Below, piece after piece: positions 35,422 through 42,404 of a DNA stretch of 51,593 bases; position 1 is the stretch's first letter, and each line of letters starts with the position of its first letter. Source of the DNA: an uncultured Acetatifactor sp. (GTDB lineage Bacteria > Bacillota > Clostridia > Lachnospirales > Lachnospiraceae); assembly GCA_910589655.1 (NCBI GenBank), contig CAJUTJ010000119.1, positions 1 through 51,593 on the forward strand, in the 5' to 3' direction. The notes under the pieces were generated by a model, which was not told the origin of the DNA, searched no databases, and saw only the letters and a list, made by a program, of their open reading frames with translations. Made by a program: the position numbers and the translations under genes.

Positions 35422-36135
35422 TTACTTCTGTACCTTGTTTTCTCCGGTAAGGCTTTCATCCAATACATCGCTGAAAATATGCTCATCCTCGTCAGGCGCC
35501 TGTTCCGGCGGGTTCTCTGCCATGACCTGATCCTCCAGCTTCCGGAAAAATTTGTTGTACAGATGGGCGCAGAGCCATGCCGGACCCGACAGCCCGAACA
35601 AAAATACAATGGGAACCGTCCTTCCCGATATCCAAAGCAGCAGCAGCGGCAAAGCCCAGATTACAATCATTAGTAAGGTCTTGGGAAACTGCATAATACT
35701 CATTAAAAAGGCGTTCTTAATGGTTCGCCATGTAGTATTTGCAAATTTCGCCAATACGGGATACACATACAGCACGGTAAAGGTAAACAGCACGGCAATG
35801 ATGGTGATCATAATCTGAAGAAATTTGCCGAAGCCCAATTCGGGATTTCTCAAAAGCACAAAATCTCCCACCAAAAGCAATGTAATAAACAACGTCAAAA
35901 CGCCGATTATCATTCCCTGAAAAAAATTTTCCTTAAAGGATTTAAAAAATCCTCTGGTAATGTAACACTCTTCATTTCTTACGATTTTTAAAGCCATATA
36001 GTGCATAGCCGTCAGGGAAGGTCCTATGGTAATAATGGGGATACAGCAGATCATGGTCAAAATATTGAGCCACATCAAATCCGCCACCTTTCCCAATGCC
36101 TGCATAACAGGACTGTCTAAATTAAATATGTTCAT
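35422..36135 (-). CDS. YesL-family membrane protein (DUF624)
   Basis: 237 residues with about five hydrophobic segments and the characteristic N-terminus (NIFNLDSPVMQALGKVADLM, followed by WLNILTMICCIPIITIGPSL). YesL-like proteins are often found beside sugar ABC transporters and glycosidases; their molecular role is not established. It ends in a short charged tail (PPEQAPDEDEHIFSDVLD). Upstream of the MsmX-type gene, same direction, 230 bp apart. Confidence 0.88.
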   Translation of the reverse strand: MNIFNLDSPVMQALGKVADLMWLNILTMICCIPIITIGPSLTAMHYMALKIVRNEECYITRGFFKSFKENFFQGMIIGVLTLFITLLLVGDFVLLRNPELGFGKFLQIMITIIAVLFTFTVLYVYPVLAKFANTTWRTIKNAFLMSIMQFPKTLLMIVIWALPLLLLWISGRTVPIVFLFGLSGPAWLCAHLYNKFFRKLEDQVMAENPPEQAPDEDEHIFSDVLDESLTGENKVQK

Positions 36136-36233
36136 TTGTTTACCTCCCTGTGCGTTTTAACGCACATAACAATCTTTTTTTGACAACAGGATTCTTCTCT
36201 TAAGATTCATTACATAAAAGCACCCTATCTTTA

Positions 36234-36318
36234 CACTTCCAGTCATGCCGATGCAATCTGCACAAACAATCAACGAATTGGTGCAAGGCGAGGAATGACT
36301 TAGTTTCTCTTATCAGCC
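36234..36318 (+). repeat. Dispersed intergenic repeat, copy A
   Basis: ACTTCCAGTCATGCCGATGC, then AATCTGCACAAACAATCAAC and GAATTGGTGCAAGG, joined directly to AGGAATGACTTAGTTTCTC. Compared with copy D the hairpin is missing. As an ORF it would read MPMQSAQTINELVQGEE and stop. It lies between the YesL-family and GNAT genes, antisense to both. Confidence 0.7.
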
Positions 36319-36320
36319 TC

Positions 36321-36803
36321 TCAGAACACTTTTTCCATCTCCGTCACACGGATACCCGAATACTCTTCCTCCGGTTTCACTGTACGAAATCCCAGTCTGT
36401 GATAAAAATCCACCGCATACGGAGCCGCTTTCAGAGACATATACCGTTCCCCCGCCTCTTCTTTTAGATACCGGCAAAGACTGTCCATAATTGCCCTGCC
36501 CACTCCTCTGCAATGGTAATCCTCGTCTACAAACAACAGCGAAAGATGATTTCCGTTACGTATTGTTCCGGCTCCGATAATTTTGTTGCCGTCCACGGCC
36601 ACCATCATCTGGTAGCTTCCTTTCAAAAATGCCGTATAGAGCTCATCATCCGTGATAAAGTCAAAAAAGTTCCGAATACCCTCTTTCGTGTATTCCTTCC
36701 CCTCATATTTTAAAAAGGTACGCCAGATCATCTTCATGGCAGGCGCCCACTCCGAGTCATGCGCCCATCTGATCTGGTAAGTTCTCACCGCCCCTGAATT
36801 CAT
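36321..36803 (-). CDS. GNAT-family N-acetyltransferase
   Basis: 160 residues with the acetyl-CoA-binding segment LLFVDEDYHCRGVGRAIMDS (R/Q-x-x-G-x-G/A motif at about 100-105) and a C-terminal YHRLGFRTVKPEEEYSGIRV ending. Substrate unknown. It follows the alpha/beta hydrolase by 12 bp, so the two are probably one operon. The start is not strongly marked. Confidence 0.88.
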   Translation of the reverse strand: MNSGAVRTYQIRWAHDSEWAPAMKMIWRTFLKYEGKEYTKEGIRNFFDFITDDELYTAFLKGSYQMMVAVDGNKIIGAGTIRNGNHLSLLFVDEDYHCRGVGRAIMDSLCRYLKEEAGERYMSLKAAPYAVDFYHRLGFRTVKPEEEYSGIRVTEMEKVF

Positions 36804-36815
36804 ACCCGTTCACCG

Positions 36816-37769
36816 CTATTTCTCTGACCTTTCACATAATACCTTTTTTTCCATCCACTTATAAATATCCTGCATCACGTCCTGCCGATTGGTTTCGTTC
36901 AAAAGCTCATGCCTGCCGCCTTCATAAAGTTTAATCTTAATATCTTCCAAACCTACTGCCCGGAGGGATATATAAGCTTTTCTCACGCCTTTCCCATAGT
37001 CGCCCACCGGGTCGTCATCTCCCGAGAGCAGAAAAACGGGCATTTTTTTCGGAATACGCTCCAAATTTTCCGCATGGTACAGACGGCTGATCAATTCAAA
37101 CAAAGTTTCAAATCCGTTGATGGTAAAAACGAAACCACACATTGGATCCTCCAGATACTGCTTCACCCGCTCTCCCTCTCTGCTGAGCCAGTCGAAAGGG
37201 GTCTTGGGATTTTGAATATGCCTGTTGTAAGATCCGAATGCCAGCTTATCCAGCAATTTCCCCTTCTTTCCGGCGCCTAACAGGATTCTCTGGGCGGCCG
37301 CCAGTGTTCTGGAAATTACCAAAACCGCTTTGCGCGGCATACCGGTACCCATAATCACGGCGGCATCTATGCCCTTGCCATAGCGAAACATATAATTTCT
37401 GACAATAAAGGATCCCATACTATGTCCCACAATGACATACGGAACATTCGGATACAACTCCACAGTCGCTTTTTTCAGGCGATGGACATCCCTCACCAAA
37501 ACGGTGGCAGGATCCTGCTCACAAAAATATCCGTATTTTCCGTATTTGCCCACGGACTTTCCATGACCCATATGATCCTCGCCTATTACCACACAACCGC
37601 GGGCAGTCAAAAATTCCGCAAATTCTTCATATCTCTCAATATACTCCGCCATGCCGTGTACGATTTGGACGATACACCGGATACTGTCTTTGTCCTCCGG
37701 TATATAGCGGACACCGTGAAGCCTGCTTTTCTCGTCCCGTGAATCATAATACAATTCTTCTTTTATCAT
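36816..37769 (-). CDS. Alpha/beta hydrolase, lysophospholipase / monoacylglycerol lipase type
   Basis: 317 residues from the chosen start. Serine hydrolase with HGMAEYIERY entry motif (oxyanion side), nucleophile elbow GHSMG (Ser117), acid in LLSGDDDPVGDYG and catalytic His in GGRHELL. No signal peptide; probably cytosolic or membrane-associated esterase. The open frame reaches 37856, but the ATG at 37769 has GGGGGTATAGGT and gives the normal N-terminus; the upstream region instead encodes a separate TTG-started leader ORF that ends 2 bp before this ATG. Confidence 0.9.
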   Translation of the reverse strand: MIKEELYYDSRDEKSRLHGVRYIPEDKDSIRCIVQIVHGMAEYIERYEEFAEFLTARGCVVIGEDHMGHGKSVGKYGKYGYFCEQDPATVLVRDVHRLKKATVELYPNVPYVIVGHSMGSFIVRNYMFRYGKGIDAAVIMGTGMPRKAVLVISRTLAAAQRILLGAGKKGKLLDKLAFGSYNRHIQNPKTPFDWLSREGERVKQYLEDPMCGFVFTINGFETLFELISRLYHAENLERIPKKMPVFLLSGDDDPVGDYGKGVRKAYISLRAVGLEDIKIKLYEGGRHELLNETNRQDVMQDIYKWMEKKVLCERSEK

Positions 37770-37771
37770 AC

Positions 37772-37831
37772 CTATACCCCCATGCGTGCCCCAGCACGCA
37801 TGCCAATCAATATTTGGAAGTTTACTTCCAA
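37772..37831 (-). CDS. 19-codon TTG-started leader ORF before the hydrolase
   Basis: TTG start with GAGGT upstream; the peptide would read MEVNFQILIGMRAGARMGV and its TAG ends 2 bp before the hydrolase ATG, an arrangement for coupled translation. The coding sequence is built on two perfect hairpins: TTTGGAAG-TAAA-CTTCCAAA over the start codon and ATGCGTGC-TGGG-GCACGCAT near the end. A homologous ORF occurs at 51406. Differences between the two are largely synonymous or conservative over the first 16 codons, which favours a translated peptide. Confidence 0.55.
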   Translation of the reverse strand: MEVNFQILIGMRAGARMGV

Positions 37832-37856
37832 ACTTTACCTCATTATTTATATACAA

Positions 37857-38198
37857 CAGCTTCTTCTAAGGAGTATACCGTATTTCATATGAAAAATTAA
37901 GTACTTTATATAAATTTTATTTCTGCTGCCTGTCAACAAGGTTACCGTTGACTCCGTTTACAGCAGCCTCCGCACAGAAATCGTAAAAACAAAGGTTTCG
38001 TGCAGAGCTGTCTCCGGTATGTCACTCGAAAGCAGCGTGAAAACACCTCTCGGTGACAACGAGTGAACAGTAAATCAGCAAGTTCCCGTTCAAGGCAGCG
38101 GCGGCCAAGCAGTTCCGCGAACCGGCATGACATCCTTAAATTTTACACGCATAAAGTAAGAGATAACATCTGGCAACAGCGGCGGACCGACGGACACA
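37857..38198. other. Intergenic region between metG and the hydrolase leader
   Basis: Contains one copy of a degenerate repeat (38032-38070) whose partner lies on the other side of metG (41028-41066). A minus-strand frame through it (37942-38133) is Cys/Arg-rich and probably not a real gene. No clear terminator for metG was identified. Confidence 0.5.
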
Positions 38199-40190
38199 TT
38201 AACAAATCTCCGCCCCTGACGGCATATTCTTTTCGGGCTTCATCAGCGCCAGCTTTCCGTCTCCGTCCTCGGCACAGAGCAGCATCCCCTCGGAAACCAC
38301 ACCAGCAAGAGTAGCGGGCTTCAAATTCACCAGCACCATGACCTTTTTCCCGACCATTTCCTCCGGGCTGTAAAATGCTTTGATCCCCGACACAATCTGC
38401 TTCACCTGACTGCCGATCTTTACTTTGCTGCAAAGAAGTTTCTTGGACTTGGGCACTGCCTCACAGGCAATGATTTCCCCTACCTGAAACTGGAGCTTTG
38501 CAAAGTCATCATAGGTAACTTCCGGTTTTGCGGCAATGTCAACAGCCTCTCCGGCATCGGAATTCCCATGGCCGTCATCCCCGCTCTGAGCTTCTTTTTC
38601 TGCCATTGCCATGGCCTTCGCCAGCTCTTCTTCCTTTTTTACCACTTCCTTCATATTCAGACGGGCAAAGAGGATCTCCGGCCGGGCCGCCACCTTGTTT
38701 CCGCTCTCATAGAGGCCAAACTCCGCCAAACGTTCAAACCCTCTCAGAGACGTGTTTAGCAGTGCCGCAATTTTACCCGCAGTCTCAGGCATATAAGGCT
38801 CCAGAAGGGAAGCCCCTATGACAATGCTCTCCACCAGATTATATAAAACGGTAGAAAGGCGGTCTTTCTCAGCCTCATCCTTTGCCAATACCCAAGGCTG
38901 AGTCTCATCAATATATTTATTGCAGCGCCTAAAAATGTCAAAAATCTCCGTCAATGCGTCTGCCACACGGAGAGACGCCATCTTCTCCGCCACTTTAGCA
39001 TAAGTTCCCACAACAACCGCTTTCAGATCCTCATCCACAGCTCCGGAAACGCCTTTATCGGCAACCACTCCGCCAAAATACTGGTTGCTCATAGATATGG
39101 TGCGGTTAACCAGATTTCCTAAAGTATTTGCAAGGTCTGAATTTGTTCTCTCGGCGATCAGCTCCCATGTGGCGCTTCCGTCATTTTCGAAAGGCATTTC
39201 ATGAAGCATATAATAGCGCACCGCATCCACACCAAAAAAGGCGATCAAATCATCCACATAAATAACATTTCCTTTTGACTTGCTCATCTTTCCCCCGCTC
39301 ATCAGCAGCCAGGGATGTCCGAAAATCTGTTTCGGCAGAGGCTCACCCAACGCCATCAGGAAAATAGGCCAATAGATCGTATGGAAACGAATAATATCCT
39401 TTCCGATCAAATGAAGATCCGCAGGCCAAAATTTTTTGTACTGTTCCGTGCTGTTTCCGTCCGCATCATAGCCGATGCCGGTGATATAGTTCGTCAACGC
39501 ATCCAGCCACACATAGACCACATGCCTGTCATCAAAGTCCACCGGAATTCCCCATTTAAAAGAAGTTCTGGAGACGCATAAATCCTGAAGACCGGGAAGC
39601 AGGAAGTTATTCATCATCTCGTTTTTGCGGGAAACAGGCTGAACAAACTCCGGATGCTCATTCATATGTTTGATCAGCTTATCCGCATATTTACTCATCT
39701 TGAAAAAGTAGGCTTCCTCTTTGGCAGGCTTGACCTCGCCGCCACAGTCGGGGCATCTGCCGTCCGCCAGCTGGGATTCCGTCCAGAAGGATTCGCAAGG
39801 TGTACAATAAAGCCCTTCATAAGAGCCTTTATAAATATCCCCTTGATCATACAGACGCTTAAAAATCTTTTGCACCTGTTTCTCATGATAGCCGTCGGTA
39901 GTGCGGATAAACTTATCATACGAAATATTCAGCATATCACACATGCCGCGGATAACCCCCGCCACTTTATCCACAAATTCCTTCGGCGTAACCCCCGCAT
40001 CCTGAGCTTTCATTTCGATTTTTTGTCCGTGCTCATCGGTGCCGGTCTGAAAAAAGACCTCATAGCCCTCCTTTCTCTTAAAGCGCGCTATGCTGTCCGC
40101 CAATACAATTTCGTAGTTGTTGCCTATATGCGGCTTTCCCGATGTATAAGCAATAGCCGTTGTTAAATAATATGGTCCTTTGTTCTGCAT
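38199..40190 (-). CDS. metG: Methionyl-tRNA synthetase
   Basis: 663-residue class I synthetase. HIGH-type motif HIGN (21-24), KMSKS (301-305), a Cys4 zinc knuckle (Cys129, 132, 146, 149), anticodon-binding helical domain, and a C-terminal EMAP-II/Trbp111-like tRNA-binding domain (from about residue 555, VGEIIACEAVPKSKKLLCSKV). A charged, Ala/Glu-rich linker of about 40 residues joins the last two. Expression is controlled by the upstream T-box. Confidence 0.97.
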   Translation of the reverse strand: MQNKGPYYLTTAIAYTSGKPHIGNNYEIVLADSIARFKRKEGYEVFFQTGTDEHGQKIEMKAQDAGVTPKEFVDKVAGVIRGMCDMLNISYDKFIRTTDGYHEKQVQKIFKRLYDQGDIYKGSYEGLYCTPCESFWTESQLADGRCPDCGGEVKPAKEEAYFFKMSKYADKLIKHMNEHPEFVQPVSRKNEMMNNFLLPGLQDLCVSRTSFKWGIPVDFDDRHVVYVWLDALTNYITGIGYDADGNSTEQYKKFWPADLHLIGKDIIRFHTIYWPIFLMALGEPLPKQIFGHPWLLMSGGKMSKSKGNVIYVDDLIAFFGVDAVRYYMLHEMPFENDGSATWELIAERTNSDLANTLGNLVNRTISMSNQYFGGVVADKGVSGAVDEDLKAVVVGTYAKVAEKMASLRVADALTEIFDIFRRCNKYIDETQPWVLAKDEAEKDRLSTVLYNLVESIVIGASLLEPYMPETAGKIAALLNTSLRGFERLAEFGLYESGNKVAARPEILFARLNMKEVVKKEEELAKAMAMAEKEAQSGDDGHGNSDAGEAVDIAAKPEVTYDDFAKLQFQVGEIIACEAVPKSKKLLCSKVKIGSQVKQIVSGIKAFYSPEEMVGKKVMVLVNLKPATLAGVVSEGMLLCAEDGDGKLALMKPEKNMPSGAEIC

Positions 40191-40326
40191 ATCTGTCTCC
40201 TCCTGATTTAGTTCCCTGCTCTTCGACTTCCCTGTTCTGAAAGCTGTTCCAGACGCTTACGACTCTGAAATCCCTTTCGGGTGTCTCGTTCCGGGATTTG
40301 TTTATTTAGTTCTTTGTTTACAATTC

Positions 40327-40760
40327 AAAAAACCCGTCTCCCTGTATTTTCCTACACAGAAGACGAGCTTATACCCGTGGCACCACTTCTTTTCACCCGT
40401 CCCTCACAAAACGGATCTCATGGGGTCCGCGGCCATGTCACGCCGCTAGTGTACTGACCCTATCCGCGATAACAGGCGGAACCTGTCGCAGCCTTACCCA
40501 AAAGCTTCTCTTCGGTATCACAGCTTTTACATTTTTCATGGCATATATTTCCACAAAACAAAAAGCATTCTATCAACACGCTTTATCGGCTCGGTGCGCT
40601 GCTCGGAAGCCATCTTCCACGTCTCTCCGCTCCATTCCTCTCAGCCTGCTGCCATTCTGTCTCCAACGGAAACAATGGCATCACCGGAATGTTCTCTGTA
40701 AAGCATCCATCACGCGTACTCTCTTCGTCACTGCGTTTACACTCTTCATCAGATCATGTT
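40327..40760 (-). promoter_or_regulatory. Methionine T-box leader of metG
   Basis: Tertiary control element sensing uncharged tRNA-Met. The T-box core TGGTGCCA (40385-40378) can pair with the NCCA end of a tRNA having discriminator A. The intrinsic terminator follows: a long CTCGTCTTCTG / GGGAGACGGG-type stem and six T (40327-40367). In Stem I the distal arms CATTCC / GGAATG, the GGCTGAGAG element and the specifier loop GAAG-ATG-GCTTCC (ATG at 40613-40611) are visible, so the specifier is Met. At about 430 nt it is longer than most T-boxes, owing to about 160 nt between Stem I and the antiterminator. Confidence 0.88.
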
Positions 40761-41225
40761 TGAAAAATCTTCCCTCCGGACTGCACGCCCTGCTTCTCGG
40801 CCTGCCGCACTCAATTTGAGATACATAGTCTCACTGTGCTCTCCAAATTGAGACTTATATCCCGCATAGTATGAAAAATTTTTCAAATATACTCTGAAAT
40901 AAAGTCTAGCACAGGGAAATAATATATGTCAAGCCGCACTTCACACTCTGTATGGCAGACTGACAGTAACAGGTAACAGTTGTGTTACTTTTCACTTGCT
41001 GTCACCGCAAGATATTTTCACGTAAGCACAGCATGAAAGAATCTCTCGGCGGCAACAAGCGGACAGGAACCTGCACCCTCCACCCCTTCCACAGCAGCCT
41101 ATTCCCACAAAGCATATAATACATGATTTCCGGCGCACCTGTCTCACTTTTTCGTGCACAGAAACATGTGCACGCCTCACGGCAACCGGCACACTATACA
41201 GGTAAAATTTACGTTTAAACAATTA
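40761..41225. other. Intergenic region upstream of the metG T-box
   Basis: Contains an AATTTGAG/CTCAAATT-type inverted pair near 40815-40850, a GTAACA-GTTG-TGTTAC palindrome near 40973, and the second copy of the degenerate metG-flanking repeat (41028-41066). No gene is supported. Confidence 0.5.
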
Positions 41226-41254
41226 TTGATGTTTTTATTTAAACATGATATAGT
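41226..41254 (+). promoter_or_regulatory. Promoter of the first coiled-coil gene
   Basis: TTGATG (41226-41231), 17-bp spacer, TATAGT (41249-41254), 42 bp before the ATG at 41296. It probably drives both paralogues. Confidence 0.7.
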
Positions 41255-41295
41255 TACCATACACAGAATAATAAAAGAAAGGAGAAAATAATCTT

Positions 41296-41649
41296 ATGGC
41301 ATTAACAAACCACGATCTAATGGCAATTTCTCAGCTGATGGATCAGAAAATCCAGCCCATACATCATAGACTTGACTGTATAGACGGCAGACTGGATCAA
41401 GTAGACAACAGGCTGGACTGTATGGACAGCAGACTGGATCAAGTAGACAACAGGCTGGATCAAGTAGACAACAGGCTGGACCGGCTGGAATCTAACGTAT
41501 CCGCTTTGAAGGCAGGGCAAATCGATCTCAGACAATGTCTGAAAGAAGTTAACCTTAAGGTTTCGGACACTTACAAACTGGCTTTGGATGCTTGGGGCAC
41601 CAGTGTTGAAAATAGAAATTGGCTTGAGAAAAATATGCTCGAGGCTTAA
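41296..41649 (+). CDS. Coiled-coil heptad-repeat protein, paralogue 1 (117 aa)
   Basis: Three-part protein: a conserved N-terminal 25 residues (MALTNHDLMAISQLMDQKIQ...), a run of 7-residue units RLDQVDN / RLDCMDS forming an uninterrupted predicted coiled coil, and a conserved C-terminal domain (RLESNVSALKAGQIDLRQ, then CLKEVNLKVSDTYKLALDAW). No signal peptide or membrane helix. Function unknown. AGGAG site before the ATG. A second copy with a different number of heptads follows after 36 bp. Confidence 0.85.
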   Translation: MALTNHDLMAISQLMDQKIQPIHHRLDCIDGRLDQVDNRLDCMDSRLDQVDNRLDQVDNRLDRLESNVSALKAGQIDLRQCLKEVNLKVSDTYKLALDAWGTSVENRNWLEKNMLEA

Positions 41650-41685
41650 TTTACTGCTTTGACAATGGAAAGGAGGATTGATAAT

Positions 41686-42123
41686 ATGGCATTAACAAAC
41701 CATGATCTAATGGCGATTTCTCAACTTATGGATCAGAAAGTTCAGCCCATACATCATAGACTTGACTGTATGGATGGCAGACTGAACCGCATAGACGAAC
41801 GACTGGATCATATGGACAGCAGACTGAACCGTATGGACGAACGGCTGGATCATATGGATGAAAGGCTGGACCATATGGATGAAAGACTGGATCATATGGA
41901 TGAAAGACTGGATCATATGGATGAAAGGCTGGATCAAGTGGACAACAGGCTGGACCGGCTGGAATCTAACGTATCCGCTTTGAAAACAGGGCAAATCGAT
42001 CTCAGACAATGTCTGAAAGAAGTTAACCTTAAGGTTTCGGACACTTATAAACTGGCTTTGGATGCTTGGGGCACCAGCATGGAGAACAGAAATTGGCTTG
42101 AGCGCAATGTGCTGAAAGATTGA
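41686..42123 (+). CDS. Coiled-coil heptad-repeat protein, paralogue 2 (145 aa)
   Basis: Tandem duplicate of the preceding gene, nearly identical in the N-terminal 25 and the C-terminal 60 residues. It has a longer central repeat of 7-residue units (RLNRIDE, RLDHMDS, RLNRMDE, four RLDHMDE, then RLDQVDN). The frame opens at 41659, but ATG 41686 has AGGAGG and restores the shared N-terminus. The four RLDHMDE units are nearly identical in DNA, indicating recent 21-bp repeat expansion. Confidence 0.85.
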   Translation: MALTNHDLMAISQLMDQKVQPIHHRLDCMDGRLNRIDERLDHMDSRLNRMDERLDHMDERLDHMDERLDHMDERLDHMDERLDQVDNRLDRLESNVSALKTGQIDLRQCLKEVNLKVSDTYKLALDAWGTSMENRNWLERNVLKD

Positions 42124-42296
42124 TTTCCCTTTTATTTTTGTTGCAATATTTTAAAAAATGCAAAATCCAATAAGTTTCATAGATGCTTTGAATTACATAT
42201 AAACTTATCTGATATGTCACACTCACATTTTTCCCCAATATATCGTTATCTGTAGAATAATTACATCCTTACGCATAACTGCTCAACCTATGGTAG

Positions 42297-42364
42297 AACC
42301 GCCTATCCTTCGCGGTTATTGATACTTATGCCGGTTGTGCTATTCTATCCGTACCGGTATCAAT
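42297..42364 (+). promoter_or_regulatory. Two-hairpin leader upstream of the ABC exporter
   Basis: Two adjoining hairpins: AACCGC-N9-GCGGTT (42297-42317), then ATTGATA ... TATCAAT with inner GCCGGT/ACCGGT pairing (42318-42364), ending 40 bp before the exporter ATG. There is no T tract, so a structured leader or regulator-binding palindromes are more likely than a terminator. No known riboswitch class is recognised. The rest of 42124-42296 is AT-rich without a gene. Confidence 0.5.
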
Positions 42365-42404
42365 AAAATATCGGAAAATTAAATGGACAGATTCGGATGA
42401 TACT

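Noticed and set aside
37942..38133. Cys/Arg-rich small ORF downstream of metG
   Set aside because: Its conservation with 40992-41222 is explained by the shared DNA repeat; no ribosome binding site in either.
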